A stretch of 64,000 nt of DNA from Limivivens faecihominis (GTDB taxonomy: Bacteria > Bacillota > Clostridia > Lachnospirales > Lachnospiraceae). Positions 18,801-27,510 of this stretch are shown one piece after another (position 1 is the first letter of the stretch; each line of letters begins with the position of its first letter). The DNA lies in assembly GCF_020686945.1 (NCBI RefSeq), contig NZ_JAJEPR010000003.1, positions 124,001-188,000 on the forward strand. Direction: 5' to 3'. A program made the position numbers and the translations under genes. The notes beneath the pieces were generated by a model, which did not search any database, was not told where the DNA came from, and worked only from the letters and a program-made list of their open reading frames with translations.

Positions 18801-19299
18801 GAAAGGCCTGGTAGAGGATACCGATATCCTTCCATTTATAATAGAGGCGGGGCTGGCCCTCAAGGCCTTCCAAGATCCCGTCCATCTGTTCCGGCTCGAT
18901 CCGGTACTGAGCCAGCTCCGAGATCATGGATTTCACCTGGCTGATGTAGCCGTTTTTCTCCATACTTCCTTCGAGAAGGGTCAGCTCTTTCTTGTGCTCC
19001 ATGGCGCAGCGACGGATCACCAGATTTTTTCCGGTCTCCTCGAGGACCCGCCTCCGGTCCGCCCCCAGGTCCTCCAGAACCCTGAGGGCCAGACGCTGAA
19101 AGCTCAGCACATCAATATTTAAGATTCCTTTCCGCGGATGAAGCTCGGTCAGATTCCGCTGAATCTCCATCGTAAACTGCTCCGGTACTAGTACCAGAAA
19201 ATTTTCTTTTGGTGCAGCCAGGGATTCCCGGATCACCGTCTCATACAGATAACGGGACTTTCCGCTTCCCGAGCTTCCCAGGATAAACTGAAGGGGCAT
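15868..19299 (-). CDS. addB: ATP-dependent helicase/nuclease subunit AddB
   Basis: This is the 1143-residue partner of AddA. Residues 8-15 hold the Walker A GSSGSGKS. The C-terminal nuclease domain has VVDYKSGNTKFD, and the four Cys of the iron-sulfur staple are visible: one in ACACEHFLRYGL and three in ACDYCVFRSVCGF near the end. AddB recognises Chi-like sites in Bacillus; which octamer applies here cannot be read from the sequence. Two in-frame early starts are not needed; MPLQFILG follows a CAAGGAGAAAA site. It is separated from valS by a terminator, so addBA may have a weak own promoter or depend on readthrough. Confidence 0.95.
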   Translation of the reverse strand: MPLQFILGSSGSGKSRYLYETVIRESLAAPKENFLVLVPEQFTMEIQRNLTELHPRKGILNIDVLSFQRLALRVLEDLGADRRRVLEETGKNLVIRRCAMEHKKELTLLEGSMEKNGYISQVKSMISELAQYRIEPEQMDGILEGLEGQPRLYYKWKDIGILYQAFQERMAKDYVTAEELLEVLAEHAEESGLLSGCTIALDSYTGFTPIQLALLKKLLPRAKKILVTVTVDPRTDWGKLGKMHELFYLSQKTIQSLTNLCKETGTEILESVILGRKGVRRFNGRPALAFLESHLFRTGKNYFAGGIFYLEKPSDEISIHACANPREEAEFAARTILKLTREQKLAFREIALISGDMETYAREIRRVFPKYGIPCFIDETKRVLLNPFLEFMKAALEMLIRDYSYETVFRFLRCGLVDFAPETIDYVENYVLAAGIRGYSMWKKEWTQETRSFSAEDLPRLNAFRETFLEKTAAYTEAMRGKNITVRQRTEGLYRFIAGEKLQQKLTQMEKNFEEQGKMDEAKVYHQIYGTVISLFDKLVEFLGDEVMSLKDYKELLEAGFEDSRVGLIPPSLDEVLVGDMERTRLKDIKVLIFLGLNEGIVPSAGKGGGILSEEERSFLSDQGVTLAPGTRENSFVERFYLYLHLTKPSERLYLTMAKADLEGKAMRPSYVVGRIQRLFPELSVTDEEADQSFKKRVWTPENGLSCLTEGILKMKEGEFSPEFQELYLWYSKEPKWKEKLERLLHAAFAGNEDSGIGREAAKALYGNVLTNSVSRLETFAACACEHFLRYGLRLTERETLEFAPVDMGNLFHKALEIFSEKVEASEWTWFDLPDEEAEKLTEEAVSEAAAFIRSPGLKKDSRSAYALKRIRRIMGRTIWALLIQIRSGMFEPGNFEVPFSAIENLEAVNLSLPDNTKMKLKGRIDRIDYCENEEEVFVKVVDYKSGNTKFDLAAFYYGLQLQLMVYLNAALELERRAKKEKTVTPAGIFYYHVEDPLLELSGDEDPDEIRKQLLKELKVNGLVNSREEIIKSMDRFLQGTSSVIPVSVNKDGSLGKASRTASTKQFAAMSAYAGKKMQELGSEILKGKAERLPYERKNQTACDYCVFRSVCGFDLKDKSMKFRRLEELSADEALRKIEEEMK

Positions 19300-19315
19300 A
19301 TTTTTCTCCTTGTGA

Positions 19316-19350
19316 AAGAAAAGCCTTACCGGGTAGATTTCCGGTAAAGC
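19316..19350 (-). terminator. terminator after valS
   Basis: GCTTTACCGG pairs with CCGGTAAGGC around an 8-base loop and is followed on the minus strand by TTTTCTTTC. It lies between the valS stop and the addB start. Confidence 0.8.
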
Positions 19351-19368
19351 TCTTCTCTTTTTTCAATC

Positions 19369-22020
19369 TTATTTCGCGAGCTGGGCCAGGCGCTCTTTCA
19401 CCTGAGCCATCATCTCCGTATATTTGGTCAGTTTCGCTTTTTCTTCATCGATCTTGGCCTGGGGCGCTTTGCTGATGAAACGCTCATTGTTCAGCATGCC
19501 GTTAGAACGTGCCAGCTCTTTGGTGAGACGCTCCTCCTCTTTTTTCAGACGCTCGATCTCTTTCTCGATATCTACCAGCTCTGCAAAGGGCATGTAGATT
19601 GTCGCTTTGTGGATCACTGCAGAAACCGCATCCTCGCCGATGCCTGCCTTGTCCACCTGTACGGTGACATCGCTGGCATAACCCAGGGTTGCGAAGAAGA
19701 CTTTTCCGTTCTCGAAGATCTCGCGGACTGCCTCGTCCTCAGATACAACGAAAACTTTCGCTTTCTTGCTGGGCGGTACGTTCATGCCGGTACGCACATT
19801 ACGGATTGCACGAACAGCCTCTTTGATGGTCTCGATGGCGTTCTCATCCTCTGCAAAGTTCCAGCTCTCCTGGTATTCCGGCCAGGAAGCGATCATGATG
19901 GACTCCTCTTCCGGACGGAGTGTGCAGTAGATTTCCTCTGTGATGAAGGGCATGTAGGGATGAAGAAGCTTCAGGGCATTGGAGAGAACGGTCTTCAGTG
20001 TCCAGAGAGCTGCTGCCTTCGTGGTATCCTCGTCATTGTAAAGACGGGGTTTCACCATCTCGATGTACCAGTCGCAGAACTCCTCCCAGATGAAATCGTA
20101 AACCTTCTGCACAGCGATACCGAGCTCGTATTTGTCGAGGTTCTCAGTCACTTCTTTTGCCAGATGGTTAACCTTGGAAAGAATCCATTTGTCTGCTCCG
20201 GTCAGGTCATTGAGATCCATCTCTGCCGGAACATCGGCTTTCTCGAGGTTCATCATGATGAAACGGGAAGCGTTCCATACTTTGTTGGCGAAGTTACGGC
20301 TGGCTTCCACACGATCCCAGTAGAAACGCATGTCGTTTCCGGGAGCATTTCCGGTCATCAGAGTCAGGCGGAGCGCATCTGCGCCGTATTTGTCGATGAC
20401 TTCCAGAGGATCGATACCGTTTCCAAGGGATTTACTCATCTTTCTTCCCTGGCTGTCACGAACCAGTCCGTGAATCAGTACATGATGGAAGGGAACCTCG
20501 CCGGTCTGCTCCAGAGAGGAGAATACCATACGGATAACCCAGAAAAGGATGATATCGTAACCCGTTACCAGTACGTCTGTCGGGAAGAAATAGTCCAGAT
20601 CCTCGGTCTTGTCCGGCCAGCCCAGTGTAGAGAAGGGCCAGAGGGCGGAGGAGAACCAGGTATCCAACGTATCCTCATCCTGTGTAAAGTGAGTGCAGCC
20701 GCATTTCGGGCATTTGTCCGGAGCGCCTCCTCTTCTTACGACAACCTCGCCGCAGTCGTCACAGTAGTAAGCCGGAATCCGGTGGCCCCACCAGAGCTGA
20801 CGGGAAATACACCAGTCATGGATGTTCTCCAGCCAGTGGAAATATGTCTTGTCGAAGCGCTCCGGAACAAATTTCAGTTTGCCGGATTTTACTGCCTCAA
20901 CGGCCGGTTTTGCCATCTCTTCCATCTTTACAAACCACTGCTGTTTGATCATGGGCTCTACGGTGGTGTGGCAGCGGTCATGGGTTCCTACGGCATGGGT
21001 ATGGGGAACAACTTTTACCAGAAGACCCAGGTCTTTCAGATCTTCTACCATGGCTTTTCTGGCATCGTAACGGTCCATGCCGGCGTATTTGCCGCCTTTT
21101 TCGTTGATGGTTCCGTCATCGTTCAGGATGTTGATCTCTTCCAGGTTGTGACGTTTTCCAACCTCGAAGTCGTTGGGGTCATGAGCCGGGGTGATCTTTA
21201 CGCAGCCGGTTCCGAACTCTTTGTCTACATAGAAATCGCCGATCACCGGGATCTCGCGGTCGGTGAGGGGGAGCTTCAGCATTTTTCCGATGAGGTGCTG
21301 ATAACGCTCGTCATCCGGGTTTACTGCCACTGCGGTATCGCCGAGAAGAGTCTCCGGACGGGTCGTGGCGATCTCCACGAATTTGCCCTCTTCACCTACG
21401 ATGGGGTAATTGATGTGCCAGAAGAAACCATCCTGATCCTCATGCTCTACCTCGGCATCAGAGATGGAAGTCTGGCAGACCGGGCACCAGTTGATGATGC
21501 GGGAGCCTTTGTAGATGTAGCCTTTCTCATAGAGGCGTACGAAAACTTCTTCTACGGCTTTGGAACAGCCCTCGTCCATCGTGAAACGCTCTCTGTCCCA
21601 GTCAGCGGAGGAACCCAGCTTGTGCAGCTGATTGATGATCTTTCCACCGTACTCTTCTTTCCAGGCCCAGGCATGTTTGAGGAACTCCTCACGGCCGATC
21701 TTCTCTTTGTCGATGCCCTGCTCACGAAGCTTCGCGGTAACTTTTACCTCGGTAGCAATGGCTGCGTGGTCGGTTCCCGGCTGCCACAGTGCGTTGTAAC
21801 CCTGCATTCTCTTATAACGGATCAGGATATCCTGCATCGTGTTGTCCAGAGCGTGGCCCATATGGAGCTGACCGGTTACGTTTGGCGGCGGCATTACAAT
21901 GGTAAAAGGTTTCTTGCTTCTGTCTACTTCTGCATGGAAGTATTTCTTGTCCAGCCATTTCTGGTAAAGACGGTCTTCTATGCCCTTGGGATCATAGGTT
22001 TTTGCCAGTTCTTTGTTCAT
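19369..22020 (-). CDS. valS: valine--tRNA ligase
   Basis: This 883-residue class I synthetase charges tRNA-Val. The HIGH motif is HMGH in PPPNVTGQLHMGHALD (near residue 45-60). KMSKS is in GRKMSKSLGNG near residue 525. The editing domain and the C-terminal coiled coil (LVDIEKEIERLKKEEERLTKEL) are present. Expression is controlled by a T-box leader at 22212-22480, so it rises when uncharged tRNA-Val accumulates. About 190 bases separate the T-box terminator from the start codon, and that stretch holds a structured palindromic element. Confidence 0.97.
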   Translation of the reverse strand: MNKELAKTYDPKGIEDRLYQKWLDKKYFHAEVDRSKKPFTIVMPPPNVTGQLHMGHALDNTMQDILIRYKRMQGYNALWQPGTDHAAIATEVKVTAKLREQGIDKEKIGREEFLKHAWAWKEEYGGKIINQLHKLGSSADWDRERFTMDEGCSKAVEEVFVRLYEKGYIYKGSRIINWCPVCQTSISDAEVEHEDQDGFFWHINYPIVGEEGKFVEIATTRPETLLGDTAVAVNPDDERYQHLIGKMLKLPLTDREIPVIGDFYVDKEFGTGCVKITPAHDPNDFEVGKRHNLEEINILNDDGTINEKGGKYAGMDRYDARKAMVEDLKDLGLLVKVVPHTHAVGTHDRCHTTVEPMIKQQWFVKMEEMAKPAVEAVKSGKLKFVPERFDKTYFHWLENIHDWCISRQLWWGHRIPAYYCDDCGEVVVRRGGAPDKCPKCGCTHFTQDEDTLDTWFSSALWPFSTLGWPDKTEDLDYFFPTDVLVTGYDIILFWVIRMVFSSLEQTGEVPFHHVLIHGLVRDSQGRKMSKSLGNGIDPLEVIDKYGADALRLTLMTGNAPGNDMRFYWDRVEASRNFANKVWNASRFIMMNLEKADVPAEMDLNDLTGADKWILSKVNHLAKEVTENLDKYELGIAVQKVYDFIWEEFCDWYIEMVKPRLYNDEDTTKAAALWTLKTVLSNALKLLHPYMPFITEEIYCTLRPEEESIMIASWPEYQESWNFAEDENAIETIKEAVRAIRNVRTGMNVPPSKKAKVFVVSEDEAVREIFENGKVFFATLGYASDVTVQVDKAGIGEDAVSAVIHKATIYMPFAELVDIEKEIERLKKEEERLTKELARSNGMLNNERFISKAPQAKIDEEKAKLTKYTEMMAQVKERLAQLAK

Positions 22021-22059
22021 GGGATTCTTTCCTTTCTTGTGAGTGGTTGTGAGGAAGTG

Positions 22060-22206
22060 TGCGGGAGGAACGCCATGCCATCACTTCGGTTTTGCTTTGC
22101 AAAACCTCAGTCGCGGGCGTCGCCCTATCAAAAGCCATTCAAACGTGCAAAAATCTGCAAGCAGCTTTTGCACGCTCGCATGGCTTTCGGCATGGCTCAT
22201 GCCTGA
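22060..22206. repeat. highly structured palindromic element in the valS leader
   Basis: The stretch contains several nested or consecutive inverted repeats: GGTTTTGC/GCAAAACC, GGGCG/CGCCC, AAAGCCAT/ATGGCTTT, CGTGCAAAA/TTTTGCACG and GGCATG/CATGCC. It codes for nothing convincing. It sits between the T-box terminator and valS, so the mRNA carries it after antitermination. It resembles the family of palindromic intergenic elements of Lachnospiraceae and shares its style with the element at 60757-60900. Confidence 0.55.
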
Positions 22207-22211
22207 CGCGC

Positions 22212-22480
22212 AAAAGAAAAGCCCTCTGCACACAGTTCATGTGCAAAGGGCGAATGTCTCGCGGTACCACCTTTTCTTATGCTTCTTTCTCGCATATCTC
22301 AGAGATCTTTTAACGGGGATCGGACGGGCAGGCTTACTGTCAAAGTTCAGCCTGTCGGTTCAAAAGCTACCTTCCATACCTGCTCTCCTACAGATTCCTC
22401 TCAGCCTGTCGGGAATCTCTCTCTGGCGGTGCCCGGGTATGTACTCCTCTTTCTCACAACCTTTGTTCTTTTTCGCTATA
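22212..22480 (-). ncRNA. T-box leader of valS
   Basis: The minus strand carries the diagnostic T-box antiterminator sequence GGTGGTACCGCG at 22260-22271. Downstream is an intrinsic terminator, CGCCCTTTGCAC paired with GTGCAGAGGGC (22221-22252), followed by TTTTCTTTT. Upstream are the Stem I elements with AGTA-like boxes and paired segments. A GTA valine triplet lies at 22368-22370, a plausible specifier codon, though another GTA is close. Uncharged tRNA-Val would stabilise the antiterminator and allow valS transcription. Confidence 0.9.
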
Positions 22481-22486
22481 GTCTGT

Positions 22487-22515
22487 ATCATAGCCGAGGA
22501 TTTTTCATTTGTCAA
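22487..22515 (-). promoter_or_regulatory. promoter of the valS T-box transcript
   Basis: Minus strand: TTGACA (22510-22515), 17 bases, TATGAT (22487-22492). It is a near-consensus promoter immediately after the ysxC stop codon. Confidence 0.88.
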
Positions 22516-22528
22516 GGGGGAGTTTCGC

Positions 22529-23140
22529 TCACTCCTCCTCAGAAACTTTCTCCGGCTCTTTCATTAAGCCTTCAATATAGGCCCAGATCTCGTCTCTTCC
22601 CTGCTTGGTCTCCGCGGAGAAGGGGATGATGACCGTGCCCGGCTTTACGCCCAGGCCCGTACGAACCAGCTTCAACTGTTTCTGAATCTGGCTTCTTTTA
22701 ATCTTGTCCAGCTTGGTGGCGATGATAATGGGGTCAAAGCCGTTGCTCACGATCCAGTCGTACATGATCTTGTCGTTGGCGGAGGGCTCATGACGGATAT
22801 CGATCAGCAGGAACACGGCTTTCAGCATCGGGGATTTGTGGAGGTAGTTCTCGATGAGCTTTCCCCACTTCTCCTTCTCTGACTGAGAAACCTTCGCATA
22901 GCCGTAGCCCGGAAGGTCCACCAGGTAAACCTCACTGTTGACATTGTAAAAGTTGATAGTCTGGGTCTTTCCCGGCTGGGAACTGGTCCGCGCCAGGGCT
23001 TTCCGGTTCATCAGGGCGTTGATCATGGAAGATTTTCCCACGTTGGATTTTCCGGCGAAGGCCACCTCCATGCGCTCATTTTTCGGCAGCGGGCTTGTGA
23101 TGCCGCAGACCGTTTCCAGTGTCACATTTTTTATAATCAT
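22529..23140 (-). CDS. ysxC: ribosome-biogenesis GTPase YsxC/EngB
   Basis: This 203-residue essential GTPase assists late assembly of the 50S subunit. G1 is GKSNVGKS at residues 30-37, G3 is DLPGYG and G4 is TKLDK. Length is typical of EngB. It starts 2 bases after the lon stop, the lon-ysxC order known from Bacillus. A C-terminal acidic tail is short (KEPEKVSEEE). Confidence 0.96.
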   Translation of the reverse strand: MIIKNVTLETVCGITSPLPKNERMEVAFAGKSNVGKSSMINALMNRKALARTSSQPGKTQTINFYNVNSEVYLVDLPGYGYAKVSQSEKEKWGKLIENYLHKSPMLKAVFLLIDIRHEPSANDKIMYDWIVSNGFDPIIIATKLDKIKRSQIQKQLKLVRTGLGVKPGTVIIPFSAETKQGRDEIWAYIEGLMKEPEKVSEEE

Positions 23141-23142
23141 AA

Positions 23143-25473
23143 TCAGTTCTCCGAATTTTTAACAAGCGCCGCTTTCAGGACTTCATCCATATGGGAGACA
23201 AAACGGATCTCCAGACCTTTTTTGATCTCGGAGGAAATCTCTGCCACATCCGGCCGGTTTTTCTCCGGCACCAGAACCAGGCGGATGCCCGCGTTCTTCG
23301 CTGCCAGAAGCTTTTCCTTGAGGCCGCCGATGGGAAGGACTCTTCCCCGCAGCGTGATCTCTCCGGTCATGGCGATATCGGCCCGTACCGGAAGCTTCGT
23401 GATCGCGGAGGTCATGGCTGTGGCCATCGTGATTCCCGCAGAAGGCCCGTCCTTGGGAACGGCTCCCTCCGGAATGTGGATATGGATATCATTTTCCTTG
23501 AAAAATTTATCATCGATGCCATATTCCCGGCTGACAGAACGGATGTAGCTGATGCCCGCCATGGCGGATTCCTTCATCACGTCTCCCAGCTGGCCGGTGA
23601 GGAGAAGCTCTCCTTTTCCGGGCATGACGTTGACCTCGATCTCCAGGGTATCGCCGCCCACGCTGGTCCAGGCCAGGCCCCGGACGATTCCGATGTCATC
23701 GGCGTCGTTCAGGCGGTTGACCGTGTAGCGCTCCTTGCCGAGATAGTTCTTAAGGCTGGTCTCGGTGACTTTGATGCTTCCCTTGCCTTCCTCCAGAAAC
23801 TCCCGCGCCGCTTTCCGGCAGATCTCGCCGATCTTCCGCTCCAGGCTTCGCACACCGGTTTCCCGGGTGTAGGAGGAAATCAGTTTCTTCATAGCCTTGT
23901 CCGTGATGGAAAAATCATAGCCGCAGAGGCCGTTTTTCTCGATCTGTTTCTCTAACAGGTGCTCTTTTGCAATGTGCAGCTTCTCGTTTTCCGTGTAGCT
24001 GGAAACCTCGATGAGCTCCATACGGTCCAGAAGAGGCCGTGGAATCGTCTGAACATCGTTGGCCGTGGCGATGAAAAGCACCTCGGAAAGATCCAGCGGA
24101 AGCTCCACATAATGATCGCGGAACTTGTTGTTCTGTTCGGAATCCAGCACCTCCAGAAGAGCGGAGGAGGTATCTCCCTTATAGTCGCTGCTCACCTTGT
24201 CAATCTCGTCCAGAAGCATCAGCGGGTTCTTCACCCCGGCCTGCTTCATACCGTTGGCGATACGGCCCGGCATCGCTCCTATATAGGTTCTTCTGTGGCC
24301 GCGGATCTCTGCCTCATCCCGGACGCCGCCCAGACAGATCCGGACATATTTCTTGTCCAGGGCTCTTGCGATCGAGCGGGCGATCGAAGTCTTACCGGTT
24401 CCCGGCGGGCCCACCAGACAAATAATGGGGCTGTCGCCTTTCTTCGTCAGGGCGCGGACAGCCAGAAATTCCAACACCCGCTCCTTGACCTTCTCAAGGC
24501 CGTAATGATCCTCGTCCAGGATCTCCCGGGCATTGGCAAGATCCATGTTGTCAACGGATTCTTTATCCCAGGGAAGTTCGAGAAGCGTCTCGATATAGCC
24601 CCGGATCACGGAACTTTCCGCGGAGTTGTTTCCGGCATTTTTGAAACGCTCGATCTCTTTCTCGATGCGCTCCTTCACCTCGTCGGAAGCCTCCAGCTTA
24701 TCTGCCTCCTCCTGGAAATGATCTGCCTCGGCTCCGGTGGTGTCCTCGCCTAATTCCTCCCGGATCACTTTCAGCTGTTCCCGGAGGATGTATTCTCTCT
24801 GATTTTTGTCAACGCGGGCTTTGACCTTCTCCTGAATCTCAGTCTTGATGTTCATGACCTGGATCTCATTTTCAAGAAGAACAGACAGCTGCTCGAAGCG
24901 CTCGGTTAAATCCACCGCTTCCAGAAGCTTCTGTTTTTCCTCATAAAACACAGGAATGTTCACAGCGATCTGATCCACCATTTTCTGGAGGTCCGTCTGC
25001 TCCATGATCTGAAGCGCCGTCTCGCGGCTGATCTTGCCGTTGGCCTGGCAGTAATCCTGGAAAATGGTCCGGAGGGTCTGAACCATAGCTTCCTGATTTT
25101 TTTCATCGGGAAGGGCCAGCTCCTCCTCCGAAAAAGTGGCGGCATCTGCCACAAGGCAGCCGTCCGCCACATCCAGATCCATCACTTCCACCCGTTCCAG
25201 ACCTTCCGCCAGCACCCGGAAAATATTCTGGGGCAGTTTCATGATCTGCTTCACGGTGACAAGGGTACCGATCTTATGAAGATCCTTCCTTCCAGGATCC
25301 TGTGTTTCCGGAGATTTCTGGGTCACAACCACCAGCTTCTGGTCACGGAGCATGGCAGTCTCCACCGCTTTGACTGATTTTTCCCGGCTGATATCAAAAT
25401 GCGTGATCATGGAGGGCAGAAGCGTCATTCCACGGAGAGCCACAACCGGTATGTTTTTGATCAGTTCATTCAT
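23143..25473 (-). CDS. lon: endopeptidase La (Lon protease)
   Basis: This 776-residue ATP-dependent protease degrades misfolded and regulatory proteins. It has the N-terminal LAN substrate-binding domain (IPVVALRGMTLLPSM), a coiled-coil, the AAA+ module with GPPGTGKTS and LLDEIDKV, and the C-terminal Ser-Lys protease domain with the catalytic Ser in PKDGPSAGITMA and the Lys in GLKEKLLAA. All active residues are present. The start overlaps the clpX stop by 4 bases. No CIRCE or CtsR box was found upstream of the cluster. Confidence 0.97.
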   Translation of the reverse strand: MNELIKNIPVVALRGMTLLPSMITHFDISREKSVKAVETAMLRDQKLVVVTQKSPETQDPGRKDLHKIGTLVTVKQIMKLPQNIFRVLAEGLERVEVMDLDVADGCLVADAATFSEEELALPDEKNQEAMVQTLRTIFQDYCQANGKISRETALQIMEQTDLQKMVDQIAVNIPVFYEEKQKLLEAVDLTERFEQLSVLLENEIQVMNIKTEIQEKVKARVDKNQREYILREQLKVIREELGEDTTGAEADHFQEEADKLEASDEVKERIEKEIERFKNAGNNSAESSVIRGYIETLLELPWDKESVDNMDLANAREILDEDHYGLEKVKERVLEFLAVRALTKKGDSPIICLVGPPGTGKTSIARSIARALDKKYVRICLGGVRDEAEIRGHRRTYIGAMPGRIANGMKQAGVKNPLMLLDEIDKVSSDYKGDTSSALLEVLDSEQNNKFRDHYVELPLDLSEVLFIATANDVQTIPRPLLDRMELIEVSSYTENEKLHIAKEHLLEKQIEKNGLCGYDFSITDKAMKKLISSYTRETGVRSLERKIGEICRKAAREFLEEGKGSIKVTETSLKNYLGKERYTVNRLNDADDIGIVRGLAWTSVGGDTLEIEVNVMPGKGELLLTGQLGDVMKESAMAGISYIRSVSREYGIDDKFFKENDIHIHIPEGAVPKDGPSAGITMATAMTSAITKLPVRADIAMTGEITLRGRVLPIGGLKEKLLAAKNAGIRLVLVPEKNRPDVAEISSEIKKGLEIRFVSHMDEVLKAALVKNSEN

Positions 25474-26783
25474 GCAGTTTCCTCAATCTCTTTATCTTTC
25501 TTGCTTTTTTTCGTTTTTACAGAGGGAAGCTTGCCGTCGTCGCTGTACATCAGCACCGGCTCGCCGCTTCCGTCGATGACGTCCTTCGTGATCAGGCAGC
25601 TCTCCACATTCTCATCGGAGGGCAGGTTGTACATGATATCCAGCATTGCTTTCTCCATGATGGCCCGGAGGCCTCTGGCTCCTGTCTTTCTCTCCAGGGT
25701 CTTGTCTGCCACTTCCTCGATGGCGTCATCCGCAAAGGAAAGCTCCACGCCGTCCATCTCAAAGAGCTTCTGATACTGCTTGATGATGGAGTTTTTCGGC
25801 TCTTTCAGGATGCGGATCAGAGCCTCGCGGTCCAGCTGATCCAGGGAAACAACCATGGGCACACGGCCGATGATCTCCGGAATCATTCCGAACTTCACGA
25901 AATCCTGGGGCAGTACCTGGCGCAGGATTTCTCCCACGTTATGATTCTTCTTATCGTTGACCACAGAGTTGAAACCGATCTCCTTCTGATCCAGACGTGC
26001 CTCGATGACTTTTTCCATGCCCTCGAAGGCTCCGCCGCAGATGAAAAGGATATTTGTGGTATCGATCTGGAGAAGCTCCTGATGCGGGTGCTTTCTTCCA
26101 CCCTGGGGCGGCACGGAAGCTACGGTTCCCTCAAGGATCTTAAGAAGTGCCTGCTGTACGCCCTCACCGGACACATCGCGGGTGATGGAGGCGTTCTCGG
26201 ATTTTCTCGTGATCTTATCAAACTCGTCGATGTAAACAATACCGTACTCGGCACGCTTGATATCGTAGTCGGCTGCCTGAATCAGCTTCAGGAGGATATT
26301 TTCCACATCCTCACCCACATAACCGGCCTCAGTCAGCGTGGTGGCATCTGCGATGGCAAAGGGCACATTCAGCATTTTCGCCAGTGTCTGAGCCAGCAGG
26401 GTTTTACCTGAACCGGTGGGACCCAGCATCAGAATGTTGCTCTTCTGCAGCTCCACGCCGTCCACGCGCTTGCCGACGGTAATTCTTTTATAATGATTAT
26501 AGACGGCCACAGCCAGGGTCTTTTTCGCCTCGTCCTGGCCGATGACATAATCATCCAGAAAAGCAGTGATCTCCTTGGGCTTCATCAGGTTGATGCCGCT
26601 CTGGTTCTCGTCCTGCTCATAGTATTCGTCCAGTTCTTCGTCTATGATCTCCGCACAGATCTCGATGCATTCGTCGCAGATATAGACGCCCTCCGGACCG
26701 GCGATGAGCTTTCTCACCTGGTCCTCTGATTTATTACAAAAAGAACATCTTACTTTGTTATGTTCTCCATATTTTCCTGCCAT
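25470..26783 (-). CDS. clpX: ClpXP unfoldase subunit ClpX
   Basis: This 437-residue AAA+ unfoldase feeds substrates to ClpP. It has the N-terminal zinc-binding domain (CSFCNKSEDQ and CDECIE), Walker A GPTGSGKT, Walker B VYIDEFDKI and the sensor region. It starts with MAGKYGEHN after a GAGGTGG site. It lies directly after clpP and before lon with a 4-base overlap, and the Lys-rich C-terminal tail is ordinary. Confidence 0.97.
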   Translation of the reverse strand: MAGKYGEHNKVRCSFCNKSEDQVRKLIAGPEGVYICDECIEICAEIIDEELDEYYEQDENQSGINLMKPKEITAFLDDYVIGQDEAKKTLAVAVYNHYKRITVGKRVDGVELQKSNILMLGPTGSGKTLLAQTLAKMLNVPFAIADATTLTEAGYVGEDVENILLKLIQAADYDIKRAEYGIVYIDEFDKITRKSENASITRDVSGEGVQQALLKILEGTVASVPPQGGRKHPHQELLQIDTTNILFICGGAFEGMEKVIEARLDQKEIGFNSVVNDKKNHNVGEILRQVLPQDFVKFGMIPEIIGRVPMVVSLDQLDREALIRILKEPKNSIIKQYQKLFEMDGVELSFADDAIEEVADKTLERKTGARGLRAIMEKAMLDIMYNLPSDENVESCLITKDVIDGSGEPVLMYSDDGKLPSVKTKKSKKDKEIEETA

Positions 26784-26841
26784 AGAATTTCCACCTCATA
26801 CAAACTTTTCAGCAGTTTTCTTCAAAACTTATCAACGCACA

Positions 26842-26874
26842 TGAGGGGATGTTGCTGAACGTAACATCCCCTCA
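26842..26874 (-). other. stem-loop between clpP and clpX
   Basis: TGAGGGGATGTT pairs with AACATCCCCTCA around a 9-base loop. No T-run follows on the minus strand, so it is better read as an mRNA processing or stability element that may set the clpP:clpX ratio. Confidence 0.5.
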
Positions 26875-26884
26875 CGCTTATCCT

Positions 26885-27466
26885 TTAGTGATTTGTGATG
26901 ACGCTGTCGATGAGGCCGTATGCTTTGGCCTCCTCAGCGCTCATGTAATTATCACGCTCGGTATCCACCTCGATGACGCTAAGCGGCTGGCCGGTGTTGG
27001 CTGCCAGATGCTCATTCAGCCTTTTCCTTGTGGCGATGATGTGATCAGATACGATCTTGATATCGGTCGCCTGACCCTGTGCTCCGCCGGAGGGCTGGTG
27101 AATCATGATCTCTGCATTGGGCAGGGCAAAACGTTTGCCCTTGGTGCCGCCGGCCAGGAGGAAAGCTCCCATGCTGGCTGCCATGCCAAGGCAGATGGTT
27201 GACACGTCGCATTTGATGTAACGCATGGTGTCATAAATTGCCAGTCCGGCTGAAACAGAGCCGCCAGGACTGTTGATATACAGATGAATATCCTTTCCAG
27301 GATCCTCCGCTTCCAGGAACAGAAGCTGAGCAACGATCAGGTTGGCGCTGACGTCCGTAACCTCCTCGCCCAGGAAAATGATTCTGTCCTTCAGAAGTCT
27401 GGAATAAATGTCGTAGCTTCTCTCGCCGCGGCTGGTCTGTTCAATGACATAAGGTACTAAGCTCAT
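26885..27466 (-). CDS. clpP: ATP-dependent Clp protease proteolytic subunit ClpP
   Basis: This 193-residue serine protease forms the tetradecameric chamber used by ClpX. The catalytic Ser is residue 98 in GMAASMG, the His is residue 123 in IMIHQPSGG, and the Asp lies in the VEVDTERDNYM region. Length matches the canonical ClpP1. It starts with MSLVPYVIEQ after AAAGGAGA and lies 44 bases after tig. Confidence 0.97.
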   Translation of the reverse strand: MSLVPYVIEQTSRGERSYDIYSRLLKDRIIFLGEEVTDVSANLIVAQLLFLEAEDPGKDIHLYINSPGGSVSAGLAIYDTMRYIKCDVSTICLGMAASMGAFLLAGGTKGKRFALPNAEIMIHQPSGGAQGQATDIKIVSDHIIATRKRLNEHLAANTGQPLSVIEVDTERDNYMSAEEAKAYGLIDSVITNH

Positions 27467-27510
27467 TTCGAAGAATCTCCTTTCCGGGAACTTCCGCAGG
27501 CAGATGTCTC

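Noticed and set aside
19609..22206. 865-codon open frame on the plus strand opposite valS
   Set aside because: It is antisense to a clear valS gene, has no ribosome site and no family resemblance; long shadow frames are common opposite GC-biased genes.
26784..26884. Heat-shock operator (CIRCE or CtsR box) near clpX/clpP
   Set aside because: No TTAGCACTC dyad or GGTCAAA tandem was found; the hairpin there has a different sequence.
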